Of a DNA stretch of 64,000 nucleotides, positions 40,601-50,459 are shown piece by piece. The translations under genes were made by a program, and so were the position numbers. The notes below the pieces were generated by a model that saw nothing but the letters and a program-made list of their open reading frames with translations, searched no databases and had not been told where the DNA came from. Numbering within the stretch: the first letter of the stretch is position 1; the number at the start of each line of letters is the position of its first letter. The stretch comes from Lingula anatina (lineage: Eukaryota > Brachiopoda > Lingulata > Lingulida > Lingulidae), in NCBI RefSeq assembly GCF_001039355.2, contig NW_019773847.1:347394-411393 (forward strand). Direction: 5' to 3'.

Positions 40601-43600
40601 AAGAAACCCTTTACTTATAATAGTGTGTCTCCTTCTGAAAAAGTTAATTAACCTCACATAATTGTTAAATGTTACAACAGAAAGATCAATTATGCACTGG
40701 GTCAAAATTTAGAAGTTTTAAGCACACTGAGCAGAGTCTTGGGAATGTACAGAATAAAAAAAATGAAACTGTTCTGACCAAAAGGAATAAAATCAAAGTA
40801 AATATAGCATCACACGTCATATCTTACCTCTAGTTGGTGGTGGACGTGGCAGTGGAGAATACCTGTATGGATCTCTGTATCTGTACTCATCATAGAGCAA
40901 TCTATCCCTTGTTGGTGGAGGTGGCAAGAGTCTATCAAATTCTCTGAAAGGCAAACACAGAGGTTAAAGGTATTTTCAGCCCGACACTTTCAAAAGAATC
41001 ATGTACACCTGGTCAATAGGACCTGTTTATTCAATGTACTTTTTTCAACTCCATTGAGATAAAACACAATTAAGATTTCTTTTATAATGATAATTTGAGA
41101 ACAAATACACTAAGATAAAAGCATGAAACATACATTAGAATTTAACATAGCCATGAATTAAATCCAAATTTTAGCACCTGTTGAGAACATGACGATCCAT
41201 AAATCCATTTTGGAGTTCTAAATTTCTAACCTTGAATGCATCCAGTCAAATCTATCACCATAACAAGACTCAGAGACTAGCATCTTTAAATTCAGATATG
41301 GGTTTATTGATTAGACTTCTGAGAACCGTTTTGTATAAGGTGTACCTTGGTGATTTAGGGAAAGTGTTGAAATAACCAGAAAAATATTTTTTTTGCTATC
41401 AATATAACGACGTAATTCTCACAGTGTTCCTAAATCATATGTTACTGATGAATATTGAGATAATGTTTAAAGTTCAAGGAGAATGTACCTTCCCCTTGGA
41501 GGTCCTAATGGATCGTATAGTGGGCCTCTCCTATCATAAGGATCTCTTCTCAAGTCATCGAACAAAGGATCATGGGGAGGAGGAGGTAACCGGGGACGAC
41601 CATATAAGTCGTCTTCATAAGGATCCCTCCCAGGTGGTCTCCGATATACGTCTTCTGGTAAGTCTCTTGGCGGTAAGTAACCATGCCTTTCATCCTGCAA
41701 AAATCAAAAGTAAATAAATGAAATAATGTAAATTTATCAAGTTTAAAGGTATAAGGGCCAATATGAAGAATGCAGTTTTTACTGATGTAACTGCACTACC
41801 TTATGTCTTACCAAGAACTGTCATTACAGACTTACAAATTCTGGGTTTTTAAACCACATACATGTAACTATCTAACTAGAACTTAAACCAATTATACTAA
41901 ATCTAAGTAAAGAGAGAAATGTCTCTGAGTTTGAATGAGTTTGAATGAGTTTTCAACTGAAGCTCATCATAATACATCAAAGCAAAATTGACTTGAACCT
42001 CATATCTGCCAGGAACATCATCATAGCGGTATGAAGCACCAAAACCTCCTTCTGTGATCTGAAGTGCCAAAATGATTTGCATCATACAAGAATTCAATCA
42101 AAATAAGTCAGTTTACATAAAAAAGGGTTTGCAGAGCAAGACATTTACTGAGATCATTTCAAAAGAGAATCAAAATAAAACTTATATACAAACTGGTCAA
42201 AGGATATTTTTAATTCTTCACAATTTATTAATAATAACCTCCAACTTACATTCCTATCTCCAGCATAAGGTAAATCAGCCAGGTCAGAGGAATGTGCATC
42301 ATCCTGTGCAGAGGCTCCACCTACAAAAGTGGTGATCCCTGAAAGGCCCTTCAACTGGATCTCTTCTGCAGCCTTCCTGATTAATGCATGCTGCTCTTCT
42401 GAGAGAGACAACTGAAAATAGTCACAACAATGAATTTTAGAACAGACTTTAATTTCTATAAGCAAAAAAATTATAGATGTATTAAAGTCCAGAATGAATG
42501 GTTATATTACTGACATTGTTCATTAAAAAGGACACTTACTGGGGTAGCTCTAACACTGGCCAATTTAGCCAAATGCTAAAACTGACTATTGGCTAAACAA
42601 AAAAGGGTTAACTTGACTTATTTTAGTCAAATTTAAACCATTTGGAGAAAAAAGTGATGAAAAAGTAGTAATTTATAGCTAAACGAAAAAAAAAAAAGCT
42701 AGCATCACCCCAGCTTTTTGACATAATTTTTCATATTGTGGGAGAATTTACAGAACTAGAAAAACATGCTTGTACTAAGTTCTAGATGCCTCTTTAACAC
42801 TGTGCCACAGTTAAATAATACAATAACTTAAAATGAAGATACCTTTGGAACCTCTACACCGGTAGCAGCCACAGGATTTGCTCCTCCAGACCTGTAAAAT
42901 AAGACATTGGTTAATAAGTATACAGCAAATATGCAAGCAGTAACAATGGCAGAGAAAAATGAGTTTTACAATATCAATGCACATCACTAGTATTGAAGAA
43001 ATAAACTAAAAACAATACAATATGTGCAGTAAATTACACTGAAAAATGGTAAATACTCTATGCAAAACTAACCCATTCTTCACAGTGCTATCCTTAGACT
43101 TCGTCATTTCTGACTTATTTTCGTTTTGCCCCTGAGAATCAGACTGGTTTAGATTTTTTTGATTTTGGTTGGGCCTCTGTTGTACAGTGCCAGTCTGTGT
43201 ATTTCCTTGTCCACCTTGTGGCGCTCTATTTTGCTGGTTGTCACCTGGCCCTCTGCCAGGGGGACCAGATCTCTGAGGCTGTCCACTACCTCCTTCACTT
43301 AAATTCTGCTGTTCACTACCTACATTTTTCTTATTTAATGCCTTCATTTTTGATTCATCAAATGTTAAGTCCAAGAGAGAAACCACCCCTGATGGTGCCT
43401 GCTGTGCAGCACCTTTGGTATTCTGTGTTTCAGCAGGACTTGCACTAATCTGATTAGCATTCTGGAATCTAGGTCCTCCTGGAGCACTAAATCTCGGACC
43501 TTTGTTGCCCATCTCAAAACGTCCTCTAGGCCCTGGCGCCCCTGGCCTAGTGGACATTTGTTGACCAGGTCCCCTAGGCCTAGGGCCTCTTTGACTTTGT

Positions 43601-44592
43601 TGAGTAGGATCTCTAGGGCCTCTTGGGCCTTCCTGGTTAGGACCCCTTGGTCCTTGTTTGATGGTGCCTCTAGGCCCTTGTTGAACAGGTCCTCTAGGCC
43701 CCAACTGTGAAGGCCCACGTGGTCTTTGCTGTTGAGGGCCTCTTGGTCCAGCAGGTCCTCTTGGTCCCTGCATGCCTGGACCCCTTGGACCTCTAGGCCC
43801 CTGCTGTCCAGGACCTCTAAACATATGCTGGTCCTGAGGACCTTGAGAATGCTGAAACTGTCCTAAACCAGACTGATTTACATCATTTTGCGTCTCATTC
43901 TCATCCTCAATGTCCATTTGATCATCAAAATTAGCATCAGAATTCTGTTGTTCATTTGGACTTTGAAACCTCTGCTGCTGCCCTGAAGGAGGAAACTTCT
44001 GTTGCTGTCCTTGCTGTGGTGCTTGGAACCTAGGACCTCCCTGCTGCTGGGGAGGACCAAATCTTGTCTGGTCTTGACCCCTGCCTCTTCCCCTTGGGCC
44101 ATCAAATCTGTTTCCAGGGCCACCAAACCTGTTTCCTCTTCCTCTAGGGCCATCAAAGCGTGGTCCTCTAGGCCCTAAACCCCTCCCTTCCTGGGGGCGT
44201 GGCCCCATAAATCTTTCATTTCCTGGTCCAGGGAATCTACCTTGATTCTGCAATTGATTAGGAGTTGGAGGAGGTCCCTGGCCATCTCCCTGTGGGGGTC
44301 CTTGATTGAACTGACCTTGACCTTGGTGACCTTGACCTGGTGGTACTTGACCTGGTTGCATTCCAGGTTCACCTTTTTGAGCTCCCTGGTGTTGCTCAAA
44401 ATATTCTTTCCTCTGTCCAATCTCCTGACGTTTTTCTTCCATTTGTTGTTCATATTCCTTCCATTGATTGGCATATTGCTGATACTGTTCTTGGTTCGGG
44501 TGATCTGATCAAAAAGCAATCATTTAATACTATTAAATACAAGTTTACTCATACAGACACCTGTTCACTAAGTTCTTTTTCTTTTGTTGCAA

Positions 44593-44639
<47 letters not shown>

Positions 44640-46014
44640 AAAAAATAAAAAAGATTATTGAAATCAAAGATTTTGTATCATTATCAAAGCATTATCAATG
44701 TCAACACACTATTTTCTATGTTGTATAAAAATACGTAATCAAGAAAAACAATTATTGTTATAAATTTCTATTGTAAATCAATACTTTTGTTTTGTTCCTT
44801 CCAATCCTCATACTGCTGCTTCCAATCTTTATATTGTTGGTTGAATTCCTGCTCTTCTTTTAGTATGTCATCCATTGTGTGGTCTTTAAAAAATAATAAT
44901 GAAAATTATAAAAAATACCAATCCAACGAAAAGCATATTTAGTACAAAGATGAATATTGATAGAAGACTGACTGAATAAAACCTCACTATATTGTCTCAC
45001 TTTAAGAAACCATAAAAAACAACAGTACCCACAGGCCCTAATTTTGCAACAAATATTTAGTCCCTCAAATTAATGTGTATTTGAAAAGACGAGAGCAATC
45101 AAAGTATTGCAGTCACACAACAGAACATTCGACTCACGCCACACACACAAGCATTATACAGTGTATTGTAATGATGAAACTAACTTTGCATATACTGCTG
45201 CATCTGTTGCTGATAGGAGTACCAGCTTTGTGTATATTCTTCCCACTGCTTCTGTTTTTGCCACTGCTGAGCTTGCTGTTGTAAATTGGTTAACTTCTCT
45301 GCCTCTCTTGAATCTTTTGGACCAAGATTCTATAAAGGCAAAAATGAAATGTGCTAATTTTACAAGAAGAAATTTTTGTTTCACTTAAATGAAAATGTAT
45401 AAAACAAATTGTAAAATAAGATTGAACAATCTTCTTAATAGTAACTTAAAAGTTAGGAGATACAAAATGAAACCCTGGGCAATCTCGGTTGTTAACATTA
45501 GTGATAATTTTAAGTTCTCTTTGTTAAACTTGCTTCTATGTGAAAAAAGCATTTGGATTGGAATATTACTTCAAGTCACCATCATTACTCAACTAGACAA
45601 GCAAATATATAATCTGCAGACTTTACAGAGATAATAAAATCTTACCTCTTCCCCTTCAGGAGCTGGTGGTGGAGGAGGTTCTGGTGCTTGGGGCTCTGGG
45701 GGGAGTGGGGGCTTTTCTTCCTTCGGAGGCTCAACAGGGGGTGCTGGTGTCATGCCACCATATCCAGGAATACCCTGTTGTCCTGGCTGTATATTCAGTT
45801 GTTGTCCGGGAGGTCCAAATCCCAAGAGACCGGGCGCTCCACCGGCAGATGCCATTGGCGGCTGTGTCCCTGGCCATTGTTGATGCTGAGGTTGCTGGTA
45901 CCCCCAGTACATTTGTTGAGGAAAACTTCCGATCTGCATCTGTGGCTGGACGTTGGCCATAGCAGGATTCACCCCGGTCATGTTTTGACCCCATTGTTGC
46001 CAACCGGGAAACAT
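25646..46014 (-). CDS. YLPM1: YLPM1 (YLP motif-containing protein 1) orthologue
   Basis: Nuclear protein linked in vertebrates to RNA, protein phosphatase 1 and telomerase control. I rebuilt 21 exons with consistent phases: 45646-46014, 45185-45329, 44785-44883, 43073-44504, 42843-42891, 42250-42411, 41999-42058, 41489-41694, 40828-40943, 40337-40441, then exons 11-18 once (copy B 39960-40052, 39477-39726, 38890-39130, 38408-38527, 38038-38214, 37799-37882, 37405-37488, 37140-37232; copy A is equivalent), then 28479-28527, 26118-26239 and 25646-25786. Total 1,398 codons; human is about 2,146. Order: P/Q-rich N-terminus, W/Y-containing coiled region (~124-240), G/P/Q/R-rich tract, P/R/Y segments with YLPP and YLPAPP, an RE/RD/RS tract, then a P-loop domain with GLPGSGKT (1095-1102) and FIIVDAV (Asp ~1186). 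The C-terminus KLDGLRVGKRKRE...EDYLQLPDDYDSR...FIVGQTDWERITD...NQTKYI closely follows the vertebrate protein. Confidence 0.93.
28924..29162. mobile_element. Fold-back MITE-like element in YLPM1 intron
   Basis: About 240 bases. The left end GGGCCTTGTTTCACAAAA is mirrored by the right end (TTTTTTGTGAAACCTGCTCC on the plus strand), and internal arms around a GTCTACTT core are also complementary. No coding frame. Only its right half is present at the start of copy B (34635-34738). Confidence 0.6.
31444..34380 (-). CDS. YLPM1: YLPM1 exons 11-18, copy A (duplicate)
   Basis: Exons 34288-34380, 33805-34054, 33218-33458, 32731-32850, 32361-32537, 32120-32203, 31709-31792 and 31444-31536 repeat the copy B set with all splice sites intact. 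I saw five coding differences: four silent, and one Asp (copy B) versus Glu (copy A) in the acidic exon. Splicing copy B exon 18 into copy A exon 11 would shift the frame, so both sets cannot lie in one functional transcript. Most likely an allelic copy; a real duplication with only one set used is possible. Confidence 0.8.
34565..34631. repeat. (AT)n microsatellite cut by N
   Basis: 67 bases of pure AT dinucleotide, stopping at the N at 34632. The corresponding site after copy B has only about six units. Confidence 0.95.
35670..35803. repeat. 67-base tandem duplication private to copy B
   Basis: Two units, 35670-35736 and 35737-35803, each containing CAGGTTCAAACAGGTTCAAA. Copy A has one unit (about 30099-30165). 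The second unit resembles copy A more closely, so the first is the diverged one. Confidence 0.8.
36661..36735. repeat. Poly-A / A-rich tract with a single N
   Basis: A-rich low-complexity run with an N at 36710. Copy A has a shorter A run at 31015-31039. Slippage or a closed gap. Confidence 0.8.
37140..40052 (-). CDS. YLPM1: YLPM1 exons 11-18, copy B
   Basis: Eight exons carrying the RS/RE tract, the P-loop (GLPGSGKT), the LLNLDDYFMVEVEK segment, the FFPFIIVDAVNDRIRYF strand/Asp, the CAKRN lid-like segment and an acidic tail. Exon 11 starts needing two bases (phase 1) and exon 18 ends in phase 0, so the block joins exon 10 and exon 19 in frame. Together they form a polynucleotide-kinase-like P-loop NTPase. 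Confidence 0.9.
39477..39726 (-). CDS. YLPM1: YLPM1 exon 12 (copy B): RE/RD/RS-rich tract
   Basis: Encodes arginine alternating with Glu, Asp or Ser (for example RERSRSRERDWDRLRDRDR), typical of nuclear splicing-associated proteins. The opposite strand looks like a long Leu/Ser open frame only because of this repeat. The copy A equivalent is 33805-34054 with the same translation. Confidence 0.9.
43073..44504 (-). CDS. YLPM1: YLPM1 exon 4: long disordered G/P/Q/R-rich exon
   Basis: A single 1,432-base exon encoding about residues 205-681. It starts with W/Y-bearing charged helical repeats (QYQQYANQWKEYEQQ), then RGRG/RGG-like RNA-binding patches (DGPRGRGNRFGGPGNRFDGP), an acidic stretch (DDQMDIEDENET) and a block of tandem GPRGP units around residues 430-530. 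Low complexity throughout, no folded domain visible. The donor at 43071-43072 is GTTAGT. Confidence 0.9.
44591..44640. repeat. (AATA)n microsatellite
   Basis: 50 bases, about twelve AATA units, in YLPM1 intron 3. Confidence 0.95.
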
Positions 46015-46974
46015 TTTCTCTAATAATTACACTTACTCTAACGTGCTGGCCTCAGATCATGATTTAACCTCGTTTTCACTACTTCTCGAGCGTCATAGCG
46101 AGATATCATTTATCCACAGTAAGGCCTCGATACCAATCCAGGTATCACTTCTTGTTGTCTCGCGAGTCAACGAGTCCCGTCGCACGAAAGAGGTTTTGGT
46201 TTATCAGGTTTCTGTTTTGAACGTATTCATTGAAAAATACCGTGTAAGTTATATAGGGGGATGGAAAGACTAAGACGAAAAAACAATGTAGGAAGCACCA
46301 CAAAACAGAAGGGGGAGGAAGAGGGAATGGCGGGGAAATTTAGATTATAATTTGTACGTACAGAAGAGTAATATTGCTGGTTTTGATGATTACATGTATG
46401 TGAATTAGTATGTAAACGGGAGTCGTCTTATTCTAGCTGTGGCCTTGATAGGGTACGGAAACAGTCATTAATAAAGAAGAACTCATATTTTTGTCGTTCC
46501 CACTGGATAACTAATAATCTAAAATAAGAAAGCATGTATACATGTACGTGAAGTGGACACGCATGTAAATTATTTAATTAATTTTAAATAATAACAGAAT
46601 TGAATACCAACAGTTTATATACTGGTATTATTTTGAAAAAATGTGTTCTAATTGACAATGCTGGACAGGTGAGTGAAAGGATTATTGCTTCCAGTGGAAA
46701 CCAAGTAAATATACAATCTGCATTAATAAATCCATTCAAATTATCTCTATTTACTGTACAAAAACACTAACATTGTCATTTGTGATAACAAATTCAAAGT
46801 AATTGTTTTAAGGAGTCATTCATTTCTGACCCAGTGCCCGAATTGTTGTTTACCTGGAAATGTTTTGAACAGGTACAGCATATACCAGGCAGGCACTGCA
46901 CTGGCTACGGGGACAACATTTAGGGATCCACTGTAAACACCTGCATTTGCTTGGACTACAAGATAGATTTCACC
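46015..46974. promoter_or_regulatory. Head-to-head region between YLPM1 and the crotonase gene
   Basis: 960 bases separate two divergent ATGs. The YLPM1 side (46.02-46.2 kb) is more GC-rich and has TCTCGCGAGT at 46158-46167, one base from the TCTCGCGAGA core-promoter palindrome known from animal housekeeping genes. A GTGAGT donor near 46671 and a CAG acceptor near 46872 could mark an untranslated first exon of the plus-strand gene; weak. Confidence 0.45.
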
Positions 46975-48348
46975 ATGTTCTTGGCTGCCAGATGCTTGAG
47001 AAGGCAGAGAAGGGAAATACCCTTGTGGTTAAAACATCAAACAGTGCTAGGAAATGCAATGAAATATTTCCACAGTTCAAACAAAATTGATCCAGATTCA
47101 TTTAAAAGTGTTGCTTATGATGTAAAGGATGAGGTTGCCCACATTCAGTTGAATCGACCACATGTTTTGAATGCTATAGATATGCACATGCCTGGGGAAA
47201 TTCAAGATGCTGTGAAACTGGCAAATTGGGATGAGAATGTAAAGGTATAAACATGTGTCTGGAAATATGTATGTTGTTGAGTCTTTAGTTAGCTTTCAAG
47301 GTCATTGCAATGATTAGGCATACACGTATGACGTGGCATCTGCATGTCTCGTATTTCTATGAATTTATTTTACAGAAAGAGCATTTTTATTGAAAATCCA
47401 AATAAAATGTTTGTATTGCAAAAATACTTATCAGCTGAAAATCAAATTCAATTTCAAAGTAAGAGAGTAATACTAGTACATGGTATTAAAATTAGAAAAT
47501 TTTCAGTTAAATTATTATTCATAAAGTTAACTTAATTTCTTTAAACTTAATGAAACTGGTCTTGATTGGGAAGGTTTATGGATAAAAATTGACATTTTGA
47601 ATACGTTACTGTTACTTTGAATATTAATCATAAATTTTTTAAAACTTTAATATAGGTACTGGTGTTGTCTGGGAAGGATGGAGTGTTCTGCTCAGGATAT
47701 GATTTGAAGATATTTGCAGAACCAGAGCGTGGAACCACACCTTTTAGTCAAACCATGCCTTGGGATCCTTATCTGGACTTTTCACTCATGTCAGAGTGCA
47801 CATTTGCCTTCATGTCATTATGGAGAAGTCTGAAACCTGTTGTTTGTAAAATTGAGAAGTATGCAATTGCAGGCGGTAGTGACATTGCATTGTGTTGTGA
47901 TAATATCTTTATGGCAGATGATGCAGTAATAGGCTACCCCCCTGCTAGAGTGTGGGGATGCCCCACCACAGCTATGTGGGTTTACAGAATTGGGCTAGAG
48001 AAAGCAAAATATATGCTTTTTACAGGGGATCTTATAAATGGAGTAGAAGCCGAAAAAATTGGATTAGTTGGAAAAAGCGTACAAGCAGATAAACTTGATG
48101 ACACTGTTAATAACTTTGTAGACAGAATTAAGTCTGTCCCAACTAACCAGTTGTTTTTTCAAAAACAAGTTATTAATCAAGCTGTTGAACAAATGGGATT
48201 GTTTGCTTCACAGAGGCTTGCTTCGGTATTTGATGGGATGACCAGACACAGCCCAGAAGGTGCCGCTTTCCAAGAGAGGACCAACCAAGTGGGTTTCAAA
48301 CAAGCTGTCAAAGAAAGAGACATGGGAACACGAAAGTGGAAAAAGTAA
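46975..48348 (+). CDS. Crotonase-superfamily (enoyl-CoA hydratase-like) protein
   Basis: Two exons, 46975-47244 and 47656-48348 (both phase 0), give 320 residues. The ATG at 46975 is the first after an in-frame TAG at 46921. The first ~35 residues are Arg/Lys-rich without acidic residues, fitting a mitochondrial presequence. The crotonase fold shows in HIQLNRPHVLNAID, the first oxyanion-hole loop FCSGYDL (~101-107) and the second AIAGGSDIALCCDN (~160-173). In rat enoyl-CoA hydratase the catalytic pair is Glu144 (GGCE) and Glu164 (GQPE); here they are Asp166 and Pro186 (GYPPARVWG). A CoA-thioester-binding fold with altered chemistry is likely, so classical hydratase activity should not be assumed. 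The GYPPARVWG version recalls bacterial crotonase-like proteins. Substrate unknown. Confidence 0.9.
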
Positions 48349-48411
48349 GCATAAAGAAGGGATCTTTCACAACATGCCAATGTAAAGCTGGATTTTAAAG
48401 ATTATCATTAT

Positions 48412-48958
48412 TACCCCACTACAGTTGCCAAAATGCGCATTTCTATAATTCGGATTTTTCGTAAGGAATCCGATTCGGTATTGCGTTCACACTCGCTAAG
48501 CGAATCCGAATCCCACGTTGAAAATTTCAGGTTTAACTTCCTGTTTTGAACACTCGCGCATGTGCCGCACAGGAAATCTTAAAATATCAACAAAAATTTG
48601 TGACGGCAAATGCAACTCAAAAGACATTCCAGCATTCTTGAGAAGTATAAGGTGGCAAAATAAGTTTGTTTCCTCATGTTGTAGTGAGTGGTGGCCTCCA
48701 AATACGTTTGGTGCAATCGCTAAAGTAATAAACCAGCGTTCATAGATACCCGCACTTATCTGCACACATGCGCAGTAAGATCTGTACAGGTGTCGATTCC
48801 GGTAAGTTATCCGGATCGCGCTTAGAAATCCACCTCGCTTGCAGGATTTTGAAAATGCGCATTTTCAAAATCCTCTTGCGTTCACACTACTGCATTTATT
48901 CGAATTGTGACCTAATTCGCAACTTATCCGGATAACTGAGCGTAGTGTGAACGGGGTA
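48412..48958. mobile_element. Inverted-repeat element downstream of the crotonase gene
   Basis: About 550 bases, richer in CpG than the flanks. It begins TACCCCACTAC and ends with the complement of TACCCCGTTCACACTAC, so the left end looks deleted relative to the right. Internal motifs repeat: GTTCACACT, TTATCCGGAT and ATGCGCATTT. No transposase frame; the open frames on both strands reflect symmetry. Confidence 0.55.
48843..48874. repeat. Perfect 32-base palindrome
   Basis: Every base of 48843-48858 pairs with 48859-48874, centred on ATGCGCAT. It lies inside the inverted-repeat element. Confidence 0.95.
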
Positions 48959-49596
48959 CATATGTATTGAATTCAGTTTGCATATGGACCCTTTTCTGCA
49001 CTAGACCAATTTTACCTGAATAACATGCCTGGCATCAATAGATAACTTCACAGGTTTTCTCCAACTTGCCAGGAAATACAAAGGAGAAGGGCAATATAAT
49101 GTAGAGCTAAGCTAGACTACATTTATTTACTATGCAAATTCAATTCTGAACACTTGTACTTCTTCAAGACCAACTTATTAATGACTGTTAAAATTATATT
49201 CGGAATTCACTCAAATGATCAAATTACATTATGTCACATTTCTAATATTCATATTTTCATAAACATGTTTATTGTTTCTTTAAGACATTATTTCTGTTAT
49301 TCATATTTTGAGTATTGATAAAAAGTGCTGACATTCTGACACCAGCAATATTGTACTTTTATTGCAAGGTTTTTCAATATAAGAGCACTTTTTATTTAGG
49401 TTGTCAATATTTGACTTCGAAAATATAGATGAAGAAAAAATGACATTGAGCATCATCTTATGAACTAGCAAATTGCCCCAAACCCTAGACATTTAAATAA
49501 CTATTGAAAATGGGCTGAAGAAATATTGATAAATTTTTGTCTGAAAACTCTTCCATTATTTTGTATGTTTCATTGCCAGGGTTGTACTTTAATGTT
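48959..49596. other. Intergenic sequence downstream of SENP8
   Basis: AT-rich, no gene or element recognised. It separates the 3' ends of the crotonase gene and SENP8, which face each other. Confidence 0.6.
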
Positions 49597-49602
49597 TTTA
49601 TT
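49597..49602 (-). terminator. SENP8: SENP8 polyadenylation signal
   Basis: AATAAA on the minus strand about 30 bases beyond the SENP8 stop codon. Confidence 0.65.
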
Positions 49603-49631
49603 TGCATTTATCAAATGTTCATCTGTGGATG

Positions 49632-50291
49632 TCATTTAGAGGTGCTTGCCAATTTATGAATCAGATTCACCATCTCTTGTCTCTTTTTAGTCACATACTC
49701 TGGTGTAATAGTATTAATTAAATCCACTTCATCTTCATCTAAATGTTTCTTACACAAAAGCTCTGTGTTGCAAATTGCATACATTCCACAGTCACAAGTA
49801 TTTTCCTGTTGTGGACTTTCTTCATTTTTAAACTGTACTTTTCTAGTTGCCCTGAGAAATATTTCTATAGACATAGCAACAACTTTCGCAGATTTAGTAT
49901 TGGACTTGTTACAAGAATCGTGGTGGTAAAAAGTATTTTCTGGTCTTGAAAACATTAATAAACTCCAGTGTGATCCTCCAGCTCTAGCTGCTGAACTCTC
50001 ATCGTTAACAACCAAGAAAATATATTTCTTGGATGTCAAGCACAACGGCTCTAAAAATATCCCAAGTTCATCACCACAATTAAGTTTAATAAACTGGGTA
50101 ACATCTGGGCTGATAAATGACACATCCTTTTCATGCAACTTGAATTGTACTTTTTCAAAATATTCAAAAGCAAATGCGATAATGTTATCATTCAGCCAGT
50201 TTCCAGGCACCAAAGTGTCCACATCACTCGTCCTGAGCAAACTGTCATGAAAACTCAACACCATGTCTCCTTGACTTGCCATTCTTTTCAT
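49632..50291 (-). CDS. SENP8: SENP8 / NEDP1 (deneddylase)
   Basis: Cysteine protease of the Ulp1/SENP family that matures NEDD8 and removes it from substrates. A single coding exon of 219 residues, close to the human 212. Residues match the human catalytic set: His108 (GGSHWSLL), Asp125 (YHHDSC), Gln162 and Cys168 (QENTCDCGMY). WLNDNIIAFAFEYF and VSFISPDVTQFIK are family signatures. An in-frame TGA three codons upstream fixes M1, although M10 lines up best with the human start. A splice acceptor (CTTTTTAG) at 50314-50315 shows an untranslated exon upstream. The gene lies just behind PET117 on the same strand. Confidence 0.95.
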   Translation of the reverse strand: MKRMASQGDMVLSFHDSLLRTSDVDTLVPGNWLNDNIIAFAFEYFEKVQFKLHEKDVSFISPDVTQFIKLNCGDELGIFLEPLCLTSKKYIFLVVNDESSAARAGGSHWSLLMFSRPENTFYHHDSCNKSNTKSAKVVAMSIEIFLRATRKVQFKNEESPQQENTCDCGMYAICNTELLCKKHLDEDEVDLINTITPEYVTKKRQEMVNLIHKLASTSK

Positions 50292-50301
50292 CCCAAGTCA
50301 T
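50245..50301 (-). promoter_or_regulatory. Upstream ORF overlapping the SENP8 start
   Basis: An ATG 10 bases before the SENP8 ATG, in another frame, opens an 18-codon frame beginning MTWDEKNGKSRR and ending at TGA inside the coding region. It lies in the same exon as the start codon, so any SENP8 mRNA using the 50313 acceptor carries it. Confidence 0.6.
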
Positions 50302-50459
50302 TTACTTGTTATCCTAAAAAGTAAATAATTGAAAACATGACAAAAAATTGATTTGACACACCTTAAACAAAACTTCAAAGCATTTGTTAATGCCTTTTAA
50401 GATAAAAGATGTCGAAGTTTCATTCAATAATTTTGTTACAATCCTATTTTCATACTGAA

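Noticed and set aside
43197-44603. Several open frames in other frames and on the plus strand over YLPM1 exon 4
   Set aside because: Composition shadows of the G/P/Q/R-rich coding exon.
48496-48765. Open frames on both strands after the crotonase gene
   Set aside because: Inside the inverted-repeat element; symmetry explains them.
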